This document shows, in pieces, positions 1 to 9,085 of a stretch of DNA of 64,000 nucleotides; position 1 is the stretch's first letter, and every line of letters starts with the position of its first letter. The notes below the pieces were generated by a model. It saw nothing but the letters and a program-made list of their open reading frames with translations. It was not told where the DNA came from and made no database searches. The DNA is from JBALVT01 sp036960305 (GTDB lineage: Bacteria; Pseudomonadota; Gammaproteobacteria; Pseudomonadales; Halieaceae). The DNA is taken from positions 22,058-86,057 of the forward strand of contig JBALWA010000014.1 in the NCBI GenBank assembly GCA_036960305.1, written 5' to 3'. The translations under genes were made by a program, and so were the position numbers.

Positions 1-2
1 GC

Positions 3-1799
3 GCCACCCTTGTTTCTACCCTGGCCTCGTTCGCTGGATTAATGCCATTAACTGTATGGGCTGTGGACGATAATCCGTTGCGCAACGTTTACTACGGTGA
101 AACCCACATGCACACGGCCTACTCCCTGGACGCCTTTATCGGCGGCAATCGGCAGTCTCCCAGCGACGCCTACCGTGCGGCCAAGGGTGAGACTGTCAGT
201 ATCAATGGCCAACCGCATAAGTTGCGCAGGCCATTGGACTTTGCTGCAGTCACCGATCACGCGGAATACATCGGTGAGATGTATTCCGCCATTCATGAGG
301 GTGCACCGGGCTATGACCAGGATCTACTGAAACAGTTGAGGGGCCTGACCGGTTTAGAAGAACGCGAAGCCTGGTTTTTTAAATACGTCATCAGTAACAA
401 CAGAGGTACGACACCAAAACATCCGGAGTTTTTTGCAGGCCCGGAAACAGTGAAGAGTGCCTGGAAAATAGCGGTTGATGCGGCCGACGAGCACAATAAG
501 CCGGGCCAATTTACGGCACTGGTCGCTTTCGAATGGAGCGCAGCACCCAAGGGAGCAAACCTCCATCGCAATGTTTTGTTCAGGGACAGCAATGTCCCGG
601 ATATGCCCGCCAGCTATATTGATGCGAATACGGAACAGTCTCTGTGGGACTGGCTCAGCGGATTGGAAAAGCAAGGGATGAAGCCTCTGGCTATCCCGCA
701 CAACTCCAACGCCAGCAAGGGCATGATGTTCCCCGCCAATGACGCAAAAGGTGACCCCATCGACAAGGAGTACGCGCAGACGCGAGCACATTTCGAGCGC
801 GCTATAGAGGTCATGCAGCTCAAGGGCAATTCAGAAGTGCACCGGAAGTTCTGGGCAGCAGATGAGTTCGCCGACTTTGAAAATGCCGACTCTCTCGCCA
901 ACTACAGCAATCGAAAACTGGCCAAGGGAAATTTCATACGCCACGCGGTGGTGAAGGGTATGGCGCACGAGAAAACACTGGGTGCGAACCCTTTTAAATT
1001 GGCTTTTGTGGGTGGTACGGATAATCACAACGGTATGATGAGCGATGTCGATGAAGATAACTTTGTCGGCGGACATGGACCAGTCGATGGCACGGTGGAA
1101 GTTCGGCGTACCGGCGAGGTTGGTAGCTGGATTGAAGGCAAGGACCTAAGTCCCGGATCGATTACCGCAGTATGGGCCACCAGCAATACCCGGGGGGCTA
1201 TCTGGGATGCTATTTACGAGCGTGAAACTTTTGCAACCAGTGGGCCGCGAATGGCGGTTCGAATGTTCGGGGGCTGGAACTATCAGCAGGGCCTGCATAC
1301 ACGCGCAGATGTATTGGAGCAGGCCTATGCAGGCGGCGTCCCTATGGGTGGTGACATGCCCCAAGGGAAAAAGGGCACAGCACCCAGATTCGTGGTGATG
1401 GCGAGCAAAGACGCCCTGGGTGCCAACCTCGACCGTATACAAATTGTCAAAGGCTGGGTGGATTCAGCCGGCCAGGTTGAGGACAAGGTATTTGATGTGG
1501 CCTGGTCTGGCTCGCGTAAAGCCAACGCCGCCGGCAAGCTTCCAACGGTGGGTAATACCGTAAACCTCGCCAACGCCACCTATCGCAATACTATCGGCGC
1601 CAGCCAGTTGGCAACTGTCTGGGAAGACCCTGAGTTTGATGCGGCCGTGCCGGCACTCTACTACGCCCGGGTATTGGAGATCCCCACACCACGCTGGTCT
1701 ACTTATGATTCCGTGCGCGCAGGCCTACCGCTGATGGAAGATGTGGCTGCAACCATTCAGGAGCGTGCCTGGGGCTCCCCTATCTGGTACACGCCCTGA
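3..1799 (+). CDS. DUF3604 domain exported protein, 5' end outside window
   Basis: The reading frame is open from the left edge, so the true start lies upstream. The residues before and just after the ATG at 42 are hydrophobic and end in a VWA site, which looks like the end of a signal peptide; the mature protein would begin near AVDDNP. Counting from that ATG, an HMH motif lies at residues 22-24 in a GETHMHTAYS context and TDH at 71-73. This is the PHP-like metal-binding pattern at the start of DUF3604 proteins, and the protein runs the usual family length to WYTP. The family is common in marine bacteria, is predicted to be a periplasmic metal-dependent hydrolase, and has no settled substrate. 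The next gene is convergent, 18 bp away. Confidence 0.88.
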   Translation, partial: ATLVSTLASFAGLMPLTVWAVDDNPLRNVYYGETHMHTAYSLDAFIGGNRQSPSDAYRAAKGETVSINGQPHKLRRPLDFAAVTDHAEYIGEMYSAIHEGAPGYDQDLLKQLRGLTGLEEREAWFFKYVISNNRGTTPKHPEFFAGPETVKSAWKIAVDAADEHNKPGQFTALVAFEWSAAPKGANLHRNVLFRDSNVPDMPASYIDANTEQSLWDWLSGLEKQGMKPLAIPHNSNASKGMMFPANDAKGDPIDKEYAQTRAHFERAIEVMQLKGNSEVHRKFWAADEFADFENADSLANYSNRKLAKGNFIRHAVVKGMAHEKTLGANPFKLAFVGGTDNHNGMMSDVDEDNFVGGHGPVDGTVEVRRTGEVGSWIEGKDLSPGSITAVWATSNTRGAIWDAIYERETFATSGPRMAVRMFGGWNYQQGLHTRADVLEQAYAGGVPMGGDMPQGKKGTAPRFVVMASKDALGANLDRIQIVKGWVDSAGQVEDKVFDVAWSGSRKANAAGKLPTVGNTVNLANATYRNTIGASQLATVWEDPEFDAAVPALYYARVLEIPTPRWSTYDSVRAGLPLMEDVAATIQERAWGSPIWYTP

Positions 1800-1817
1800 A
1801 CGAGCAAACCAGGGGAG

Positions 1818-2567
1818 TCACAATGCTGATACGCCGTCCCACAGCAGCTTGGCCCCCACAACCGTCAGGAAAAAGCTGATAATCCTGTAGTACACCCTCG
1901 GCTCCGAGCGTTGCACCAGGTAGTGGCCCAGCCAGACCCCCAGGGGCGCCAACGGCACAAGCACCAATGAATACAGCAAATTAGCGCTGTTGAATTGCCC
2001 CAGTAAAGAATAAGGAACCAGTTTTACGACATTGACGGCCGCAAAAAACAGCCCCGCGGTGCCCGCAAAGAGTAGAGGGCTCAGTTTCTTGGGCATCATA
2101 TAGAGGGTAAACGGCGGGCCACCCGCATGAATACTGAAGCTGGTAAATCCGGCCAGTACCCCGAAAAAGCCCCCTGTGGCGACATTGTGCTGCTGACTAG
2201 CGCGAGACTGCAGCTGAAAGAAACTCTGGACGCCGAAGACCAAAGACATCAGTCCGATAAGAATACGCATATAGTTATCGTTCATCGCCTCGGCACTAAA
2301 ATAGCCAATTAAAATACCGACCATCGCACCGGGTAGCAGGATCTTTAATGCGCGCCGATCAAACAGGCCCCAATAGGCTTTGACCACGAAGGCGTCCATC
2401 ACCACCAGTATCGGCAGCAGAATGGCTGCCGCCTGGGTGGGGGACATAACCAGCGCCATCAATGGAACCGAAAGCACAGCCACCGCGCCGCCGAACCCGC
2501 CCTTGGCGATGCCATAGAGCAGGACTGCGGGGATACTGACTAAATAGAAGCCGGGGTCGCTGAGCAA
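1818..2567 (-). CDS. TSUP family permease (TauE/SafE type)
   Basis: A 249-residue, very hydrophobic protein with about eight predicted membrane segments and the family opening (GIAKGGFGG near residue 20). TSUP proteins move sulfite, sulfonates or other small anions across the inner membrane; the substrate here cannot be read from sequence. The start codon is TTG, directly abutting the TGA of the aldehyde dehydrogenase upstream with no spacer, so the two genes are almost certainly co-transcribed and translationally coupled. A joint role, such as exporting or importing a small acid linked to aldehyde oxidation, is inference only. Confidence 0.85.
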   Translation of the reverse strand: MLSDPGFYLVSIPAVLLYGIAKGGFGGAVAVLSVPLMALVMSPTQAAAILLPILVVMDAFVVKAYWGLFDRRALKILLPGAMVGILIGYFSAEAMNDNYMRILIGLMSLVFGVQSFFQLQSRASQQHNVATGGFFGVLAGFTSFSIHAGGPPFTLYMMPKKLSPLLFAGTAGLFFAAVNVVKLVPYSLLGQFNSANLLYSLVLVPLAPLGVWLGHYLVQRSEPRVYYRIISFFLTVVGAKLLWDGVSAL

Positions 2568-4088
2568 TCAGAAGAAACCCAGGGGACTGGTGTCATAGCT
2601 CACCAACAGGTTCTTAGTCTGCTGATAGTGCTCCAGAGCCATTTTGTGGGTCTCTCTGCCAATCCCGGATTTTTTGTAGCCGCCAAACGCGGCGTGAGCT
2701 GGATAAGCATGGTAGCAGTTCATCCACACCCTGCCCGCTTTGATACCGCGCCCCATGCGGAAGGCCCTGTTGGTATCACGGGTCCAGACGCCCGCGCCCA
2801 AGCCATACTCTGTCGCATTGGCAAGGGCCAGGGCCTCTGCCTCATCCTTGAAGGTGGTAATACCCAGGGTGGGGCCAAAGATCTCCTCCTGGAAGATACG
2901 CATATCGTTTGTACCTTTGAGCAGAGTCGGTTGCACGTAGTACCCCCCGGCGATATCGCTGCCGACAGTCGCCTGACTGCCTCCCATCAAAAATTCCGCG
3001 CCTTCCTCTCTGGCGATATCCATATAGGACATAATCTTGTCGAACTGCTCCTTCGACGCCTGCGCACCTACCATGGTGTCAGTATCCAGCGGGTTGCCCT
3101 GCTTTATCAGGCTTCCGCGCTCCAGCACTTTCTCAATAAAGGCCTCGTAGATGCTTTCCTGTACGATCGCCCGGGATGGACAGGTACAGACTTCACCCTG
3201 GTTGAAGAAACCCAGTAACAAGCCCTCCACACATTTGCTGACAAAGTCATCTTCCTGCGCCATGACATCTTCAAAGTATATATTGGGCGACTTGCCACCC
3301 AGTTCCACCGTTGAAGGAATAAGTGACTTGGCGGCATTGGCGAGAATAATATGGCCTACAGCAGTAGAACCGGTGAATGCGATTTTGGCTATCCGGTCGC
3401 TGCTGGCCAAAGCCTGTCCGATTTCAGCGCCATATCCGTTCAGGACATTCAACACACCAGGAGGCAGTAAATCACCGATCATTTCCATGAGCACCAGGAT
3501 GGAGGCCGGAGTTTGCTCAGCAGGCTTTAGAATAACGCAATTGCCTGCAGCCAGCGCGGGCGCCAGCTTCCAGCCCGCCATCAACAGGGGAAAGTTCCAG
3601 GGAATGATCTGTCCTACAACACCCAGTGGCTCATGAAAATGGTAGGAGACTGTACTGCCGTCTATATCCGAAGCGCTGCCCTCCTGGGCACGCAGACAGC
3701 CGGCAAAATAACGAAAATGATCGACCAGTAAGGGCATATCTGCGTTCAGGGTTTCACGAATACTCTTGCCATTATCCCAGGTCTCTACGTAGGCGAGTAT
3801 CTCCAAATTCGCTTCAATACGATCCGCAATTTTCAGCAGCAGATTGGAGCGCTCTGCTACTGCCGTCTTCCCCCAGGCGTCCGCAGCACCGTGGGCGGCA
3901 TCCAGTGCGATCTTCAGATCGGCAGCCGTCGAGCGGGGTATCTCGCAAAATGCTTCACCGGTAACCGGCGTAACATTGTCAAAATACTGGCCTTCCAGCG
4001 GTGCCACCCACTCGCCACCAATGAAGTTCTCATAACGGCCTTTAAAGTTGTGTATAGCGCCAGCGCTACCGGGGTTTGCGTACAACAT
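2568..4088 (-). CDS. NAD(P)-dependent aldehyde dehydrogenase (ExaC/AldB-like)
   Basis: A 506-residue aldehyde dehydrogenase of full length. The Rossmann part contains PWNFP (163-167), the general-base Glu262 sits in VELGGKSPN, and the nucleophile Cys301 in GEVCTC. The C-terminus with GYKKSGIGRE and NLLVSYD is typical of the acetaldehyde dehydrogenase group that works with quinoprotein alcohol dehydrogenases (ExaC, AldB). It would oxidise a short aldehyde to the acid in the cytoplasm. It is the first gene of a pair with the TSUP permease. No regulator or alcohol dehydrogenase lies directly next to it, although a PQQ-type dehydrogenase is found at about 43 kb. Confidence 0.93.
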   Translation of the reverse strand: MLYANPGSAGAIHNFKGRYENFIGGEWVAPLEGQYFDNVTPVTGEAFCEIPRSTAADLKIALDAAHGAADAWGKTAVAERSNLLLKIADRIEANLEILAYVETWDNGKSIRETLNADMPLLVDHFRYFAGCLRAQEGSASDIDGSTVSYHFHEPLGVVGQIIPWNFPLLMAGWKLAPALAAGNCVILKPAEQTPASILVLMEMIGDLLPPGVLNVLNGYGAEIGQALASSDRIAKIAFTGSTAVGHIILANAAKSLIPSTVELGGKSPNIYFEDVMAQEDDFVSKCVEGLLLGFFNQGEVCTCPSRAIVQESIYEAFIEKVLERGSLIKQGNPLDTDTMVGAQASKEQFDKIMSYMDIAREEGAEFLMGGSQATVGSDIAGGYYVQPTLLKGTNDMRIFQEEIFGPTLGITTFKDEAEALALANATEYGLGAGVWTRDTNRAFRMGRGIKAGRVWMNCYHAYPAHAAFGGYKKSGIGRETHKMALEHYQQTKNLLVSYDTSPLGFF

Positions 4089-4211
4089 GATTCTGTCCTC
4101 GCCAGTTATTGGTTTGTCACCTCACTATAGAAGAGCAACGCGCCGCAAGCCAGCAAATGGCAAAATTTCGAAACAGGGCGATGGCGGAGAACCAAAGCCC
4201 TGGGTCAGCAA

Positions 4212-5315
4212 CTAATCGATCAGGCCGAAATCTCGATCGAGAATCGCTATGAGGTCCGCTCTGGGGTTGTCCGACAGGGTCAGAGCTTCACCGGTTATCT
4301 TCTCGGCGATACTCACGTAGGTCTCAGAGACTGACATCAAGACCGATTCGGGCAGCGCGTTATCCCTGGCCAGGGCCTCGCGTTCAGGCATGCGATCCTT
4401 GTTCAGTAAAATATCCGGATCGGGGAAATGGCCCAATAATAGCTGCCGAAAGCCCTCCTTGGAGTTTTCTACAACCTTGCCATCACGGTATGAGGGGCCG
4501 TCCCAGATACGAGAGGAGTCAGGCGTACCGACCTCATCCATGTAAATAAGCTTTTCCCGACCGTTCTTGTCTGTGACATAGCCGAATTCAAATTTGGTAT
4601 CGATAAAGACCTGATCGAGCTCGGCCAGTTCACGACTGATTGTGTCAAAGCCCTCGGTCAACAGTCGCTCGTAAAGCGCGATATCCTCAGTGCTACCGAA
4701 TTTGAAAGCTTCATAATTACGTTCAATATCCACTCTACTGATATTGATATCATCGGCGGCTGGCACGCCCGGAATACCCTCGAGAATACCCTTGGTCGAC
4801 GGGGTAATCAGCAGTTCGGGGAGCTTTTGATCCTTTTGCAGGCCCTCCGGCAGTTGGATGCCACAGAAATCTCGCTCCCCTTTGGTGTAAGAGCGCCACA
4901 TCGAACCGGTTATATACTGCCTGGCAATGGCTTCAATCATCACCGGCCGGGCTTTTTGCACGATCCAGACGAAGGGGTGAGGAATATCGAGAATATGGCT
5001 CTCCGCCAGCCCCTGTTCCTTGAACAGCTTAAACCAGTGGTTGGAAATTGCATTGAGTGCGGCACCCTTGCCGGGCACCCCGTTCATTCCGCCTTCGCCA
5101 TGCCAGATACAGTCAAAAGCAGAGATACGATCGCTGATTACCATGATTGCCAGCGGCGCGTCAGCCGCCACATCGTAGCCACGTTCGGCTATTAGTCGGG
5201 CGCTGTCTGCCGCGGTTAACCAATAGACTGAACGCACTTTTCCACTGTGAACCGCAGCGTCGGTTCGGATAGGTAGATCGTTGTTAACTGCCAATACCTT
5301 GTTCGCAAGACTCAT
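4212..5315 (-). CDS. purC: Phosphoribosylaminoimidazole-succinocarboxamide synthase, long form
   Basis: SAICAR synthetase, which joins CAIR and aspartate using ATP in de novo purine synthesis. At 367 residues it belongs to the longer PurC form known from Vibrio and Shewanella rather than the roughly 237-residue E. coli form. The family signature stretches are visible: SGKVRSVYW near residue 24, SDRISAFD near 81, and DTKFEFGY followed by MDEVGTPDSSR in the C-terminal half. It is a single gene with ATG start. The 260 bp between it and the divergent globin gene must hold both promoters, but I could not pick either out with confidence. Confidence 0.95.
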   Translation of the reverse strand: MSLANKVLAVNNDLPIRTDAAVHSGKVRSVYWLTAADSARLIAERGYDVAADAPLAIMVISDRISAFDCIWHGEGGMNGVPGKGAALNAISNHWFKLFKEQGLAESHILDIPHPFVWIVQKARPVMIEAIARQYITGSMWRSYTKGERDFCGIQLPEGLQKDQKLPELLITPSTKGILEGIPGVPAADDINISRVDIERNYEAFKFGSTEDIALYERLLTEGFDTISRELAELDQVFIDTKFEFGYVTDKNGREKLIYMDEVGTPDSSRIWDGPSYRDGKVVENSKEGFRQLLLGHFPDPDILLNKDRMPEREALARDNALPESVLMSVSETYVSIAEKITGEALTLSDNPRADLIAILDRDFGLID

Positions 5316-5575
5316 TTATATGCCCTGTTGCTATGTGTATGACTGGATTGATGCGACGCCAAAGCGCGGGGGATTAACATGGTCAAAGCCCGCTTCAAGG
5401 TGACACACCGGACGCGATATTCTAGCAGAAAGGAATGCAGCAGACACCACCCCTGCAGTTAATCTCCGCCTATTGAGCGCACGCCTCACAGTTCAAATAG
5501 GCATGATGCAGATCAGGCATTCGGCCTGGATTCACGGTAAACTAGTACCCCTATGTTGAAGATCAGGAGAACCCC

Positions 5576-6004
5576 ATGAGCGCCGCACAAAACCCCTACC
5601 AAATTCTGGGTGAGGAGGGTATACGACAGTTGACTGAGACCTTCTACGACATAATGGACACCCTGCCCGAGGCCGCTGAAGTTCGCGCCATGCATGTCGC
5701 TGATTTATCGGGTATGAAGTTAAAGCTGGCGGAGTATCTTACGGGCTGGATGGGTGGACCACCGATTTACTCGGACAAATACGGTAGCGTCTGTATGACA
5801 TCGCCCCACGAACACTACCACATCGGCCCAAGAGAGAGGGACCAGTGGTTATTGTGTATGGACAAAGCACTTGAAAAAACGGAAGCCAGTGATGAATTGC
5901 TGGAAATGCTGAAGGTACCAATGTTCCGGATAGCCGATGCTATTCGCAACCGGGATGACGTCAGTGCAGCCAGCCTGGATGATAATATTATTGCTGCGGG
6001 CTAG
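5576..6004 (+). CDS. Group II truncated haemoglobin
   Basis: A 142-residue single-domain globin of the truncated 2/2 fold. The group II hallmarks are visible: TGWMGGPPIYSD in the CD/E region, the probable haem-ligating His78 in SPHEHYHIG, and the conserved Trp91 (G8) in ERDQWLLCM. Such proteins bind O2 and NO and are linked to NO detoxification or oxidative chemistry. A good ribosome binding site (AGGAG) lies before the ATG. It stands alone, divergent from purC and convergent with the lipoprotein gene. A perfect palindrome lies 37 bp after its stop codon. Confidence 0.9.
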   Translation: MSAAQNPYQILGEEGIRQLTETFYDIMDTLPEAAEVRAMHVADLSGMKLKLAEYLTGWMGGPPIYSDKYGSVCMTSPHEHYHIGPRERDQWLLCMDKALEKTEASDELLEMLKVPMFRIADAIRNRDDVSAASLDDNIIAAG

Positions 6005-6041
6005 TTTCTCGACAATCACTAGCTAGCGGGAAGTCAGTAAA

Positions 6042-6062
6042 GCAGCGGACCAGGTCCGCTGC
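6042..6062. terminator. Perfect inverted repeat between convergent genes
   Basis: Ten-base arms (GCAGCGGACC / GGTCCGCTGC) around a single central A, lying between the ends of the globin and the lipoprotein genes. There is no T-run on either side, so it is not a textbook intrinsic terminator. With a one-base centre the hairpin would need to open a few pairs to form a loop. It may be a bidirectional transcription stop or a protein-binding palindrome. Confidence 0.4.
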
Positions 6063-6091
6063 GGATCGAGATAGTAAAGAAACCAGCTCTA

Positions 6092-6784
6092 CTATTGCTC
6101 TTTCATTTGCAGGGCTTGATCCATCGGATCATTTGACCTGCCCTGCAATCTCAGCAGACCGCGGCGCATGCTGTTACCCCAGGAGCGAAATATCAGATTG
6201 ATGGCGTCTTCATCGTTATCAACCTGGTTAAAGGCCCAGATATCGTCGCTCGATTTGGTATCTACCGAGCGAATCATTACTTTACCGGTCTCGGCATTAA
6301 TGAGCGCCAGGCTAATCGTGATAGCCCCGCCTTTTTTCGCACCGGCAGCGACTTCAGCTTTGTTGGCGTAGGGGTGTATCGCCACAACCGTTGTGTGAAT
6401 AATCATGTCTGCTTCAGAGCGTCTATCGACGATATTGTAGGCTGACTCGAAACTCAGTTGGGTGGCAAACTCTTTCACCATCGCATTCTGGAGAATGCCG
6501 TCTTCGACGTCACTGACTTTCCACTCTTCATCTGCATCAACACCCTCAGGCTGGATGACCTGAACTTTTGACAGATTCAGCGGCGCGATAAAGACCTCAC
6601 GGAAGCTGCTACCGCCGCCTGAGGCATCCGGGTTCAGATACACTTTGGCGCTGGCATTTCTCGAAACAAGAAAATCCGGGTCTCCCTTCTCGGGCACCGC
6701 CGACTCAGGCGTCGTCGTGCTCTGGGCGCAACCGCCCAGAATAAAAGTCAAGGCCACGAGGGCTGGAACCAGTTTCAATGACAT
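6092..6784 (-). CDS. DUF3313-like outer-membrane lipoprotein
   Basis: I chose the internal ATG at 6784 (MSLKLVPALV) because it begins a clear type II signal peptide ending in the lipobox LGGC, with Cys at residue 19; the longer frame adds 25 residues with no family support. The mature protein is about 210 residues with FREVFIAPLNLSKVQV, a following helical and beta region, and repeated DxxxGxxxxR-like text around INAETGKVMIRSVD. This matches DUF3313-type lipoproteins, which are of unknown function. Ser/Asn follow the Cys region rather than Asp at +2 (sequence C-A-Q), so it is probably sorted to the outer membrane. Confidence 0.75.
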   Translation of the reverse strand: MSLKLVPALVALTFILGGCAQSTTTPESAVPEKGDPDFLVSRNASAKVYLNPDASGGGSSFREVFIAPLNLSKVQVIQPEGVDADEEWKVSDVEDGILQNAMVKEFATQLSFESAYNIVDRRSEADMIIHTTVVAIHPYANKAEVAAGAKKGGAITISLALINAETGKVMIRSVDTKSSDDIWAFNQVDNDEDAINLIFRSWGNSMRRGLLRLQGRSNDPMDQALQMKEQ

Positions 6785-6972
6785 GCGAGCTTTCCTCAGG
6801 TATCTACCAATAGATAATCGATGATTGAGCGCATAGGCCCAACCCTGTAAAGGCGACAAGTATAACGCAGAATAGTCGGCTGGGAAGCCCTATCAAATAC
6901 AAGCCGGTACCATTGGGTCATTAGATGGAAGCAATGTACAATCCTCCCGACTGTAAATTTGGAAACCTGTGC

Positions 6973-9042
6973 ATGCTCCCTTTATCTCGAACCCCCCTGT
7001 CTCTGGCAACCGCCCTGAGCTGCCTCTTTACTGCGCCCTGGGCGCTATCTACCGAACCAGAGCAGACGCTTGTCACCGCCACCCGGCAGGAAGTGAATGC
7101 GGCTGGCCTACCGCTGGCCTGGTCCACCATTGATGAGGAGGCATTAGAGCTGGCCGGCCAGATACATATAAACGAAATCATGCAACAGGTTCCTGGCGCC
7201 TGGATCAGCCGGGGGAATGGTCAAGAAAGCCTGACATCACTGCGATCGCCGGTACTCACCGGCTCGGGTAGCTGTGGCGCCTTCTTCATGGCGGCAGATG
7301 GCATAAGCTTGCGGGCGCCGGGGTTTTGCAACGTCAACCAACTGTTTGATGCTAATTCGGAGCAGGCAGGGCGGATCGAGGTCATTAAGGGCCCGGCGAC
7401 GGCGCTGTATGGCTCCAATGCCATGCACGGCGTCATCAATATCCTGTCCGCTGCACCCACTCCGGAGGAAGACCACAACATTGGACTGGAAGCCGGCCCA
7501 CACGACTATTACCGCGCCAAGTACCGCTATAGCAACACCTTCGGTGAGCACGGTGTGAGCCTGCGCCTCAATGGGGCCACCGACGGCGGTTACAAGGATG
7601 ACTCCGGTTACGACCAGCAGAAAATGACCCTGCGACACGACTATAGCGGCGCCCGGATCGACAGCAAGACCGTGCTGGACTACGCCAATCTCAATCAGGA
7701 GACCGCGGGCTTTATCCAGGGCTACGAGGCTTATAAGGATGAGGACCTCAAGAAAACCAACCCCAATCCGGAAGCCTTTCGCGATGCCTGGTCTGTGCGC
7801 CTACAAAGCAGCATTGGCTGGGATATTAGTGACAGCAATCGCCTCACCTTCACGCCCTATTTTCGCGACAACGAAATGGAATTTCTCCAACATTTCCTGC
7901 CCTGGCAGCCGCTGGAAGAAAATGGCCACCGCAGTTTTGGACTGAAAAGCACACTGCATACGACAGGCGACCACTACAGCTGGGTTAACGGCATTGATCT
8001 GGAATACACCGATGGCTGGCTGAAAGAAACCCAGGCCGAGGACTTCAGCCCGAATCAGCCCAAGGGGGTGCACTACGATTACCAGGTCGATGCCACGGTC
8101 GCTGCCGCCTACAGCCAATTGAGTACAAACCTGGGCGAGCGCTGGGAGATCACCGCCGGTGCCCGATTTGAACACACCCGCTATGACTACGACAACCAAA
8201 CCGGCGACGGTTCGGCCTGTGGCCCGGAAGCCTCTGCCTGCCGCTTTTACCGGCCCGCAGACCGCAAGGACGACTTCACAGATTGGACCCTGAACGGCGG
8301 TGTCAGTTACGCCTTATCCGATGATCTCCACAGCTATGTTCGTATCGCCCAGGGCTTCCGCGCACCGCAAACAACCGAATTGTACCGCTTGCAGGCAGGG
8401 CAGGAAGTGGCTGACCTGGATTCAGAGGAACTTGCCAGCCTGGAACTGGGTTTGCGCGGCAGCTACCTCAGCAATTTTTCATACGACCTCTCCGTCTATC
8501 GCATGAATAAAGATGAGGTTATTTTCCAGGATTCAAATCGGCAAAATGTGAGCGGCGCAAAGACCCTGCACCAGGGCATCGATGTCAGCCTGGGCTATCA
8601 ACTGACTGAAGACTGGGACCTCGGAATGGATGCGACCTACGCCCGCCACCAATACGACAATCGCATTGAATTAATAGGCTCAAATGGTGATATCAAGGGC
8701 AATGATATTGATACCGCACCGAGGGTATTCGGCTCGGCGCGTATTGGCTGGGACCTGACCTCTATCAGCGGGAGAGAAGGCCGTGCTGAATTAGAGTGGG
8801 TCTATATGGATAGCTACTACCTGGAACCTGATAACGAGCACGAATATGATGGCCACTCGCTGTTAAACCTGCGGATCAGCAGCCAGTTTACAGAGCGCTT
8901 GCAGGGCAGTCTCCGCCTGACCAACCTGACCGATGAAGACTATGCTGAGCGCGCGGATTATGGCTTTGGCAATTACCGTTATTTCGTCGGCCAACCGCTG
9001 GGTGCCTATGTCGAGCTAAATTATCAGCTAGGCGGTCGATAA
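6973..9042 (+). CDS. TonB-dependent outer-membrane receptor
   Basis: A TonB-dependent receptor of about 689 residues from the ATG at 6973, which starts a signal peptide (LSLATALSCLFTAPWALS). A TonB-box-like stretch TLVTATRQ follows, then the plug domain (residues 45-160, with RIEVIKGPATALYGSNAMHGVINI), and a 22-strand-type barrel ending in an aromatic C-terminus (VELNYQLGGR). The family imports siderophores, vitamins, sugars or metals using TonB energy. No transporter partner is adjacent, so the ligand is unknown. Two cysteines in the plug (101 and 119) and two in an extracellular loop could form disulfides. A longer frame from 6925 is possible but would put 16 residues before the signal peptide. 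Confidence 0.9.
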   Translation: MLPLSRTPLSLATALSCLFTAPWALSTEPEQTLVTATRQEVNAAGLPLAWSTIDEEALELAGQIHINEIMQQVPGAWISRGNGQESLTSLRSPVLTGSGSCGAFFMAADGISLRAPGFCNVNQLFDANSEQAGRIEVIKGPATALYGSNAMHGVINILSAAPTPEEDHNIGLEAGPHDYYRAKYRYSNTFGEHGVSLRLNGATDGGYKDDSGYDQQKMTLRHDYSGARIDSKTVLDYANLNQETAGFIQGYEAYKDEDLKKTNPNPEAFRDAWSVRLQSSIGWDISDSNRLTFTPYFRDNEMEFLQHFLPWQPLEENGHRSFGLKSTLHTTGDHYSWVNGIDLEYTDGWLKETQAEDFSPNQPKGVHYDYQVDATVAAAYSQLSTNLGERWEITAGARFEHTRYDYDNQTGDGSACGPEASACRFYRPADRKDDFTDWTLNGGVSYALSDDLHSYVRIAQGFRAPQTTELYRLQAGQEVADLDSEELASLELGLRGSYLSNFSYDLSVYRMNKDEVIFQDSNRQNVSGAKTLHQGIDVSLGYQLTEDWDLGMDATYARHQYDNRIELIGSNGDIKGNDIDTAPRVFGSARIGWDLTSISGREGRAELEWVYMDSYYLEPDNEHEYDGHSLLNLRISSQFTERLQGSLRLTNLTDEDYAERADYGFGNYRYFVGQPLGAYVELNYQLGGR

Positions 9043-9045
9043 ATA

Positions 9046-9071
9046 CCGGGTCGAGCTTGGCCGAGACCCGG
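9046..9071. terminator. Hairpin between convergent receptor and trpS genes
   Basis: Seven-base arms CCGGGTC / GACCCGG with a 12-base loop, 4 bp after the receptor stop codon and 15 bp before the trpS stop. There is no T-run. Its place between two converging genes is the main reason to call it a possible bidirectional stop. Confidence 0.4.
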
Positions 9072-9085
9072 CGGGAGCGGCGAAT

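Noticed and set aside
2628..3218. 196-residue plus-strand frame opposite the aldehyde dehydrogenase
   Set aside because: Shadow of a well-conserved gene with active-site motifs on the minus strand.
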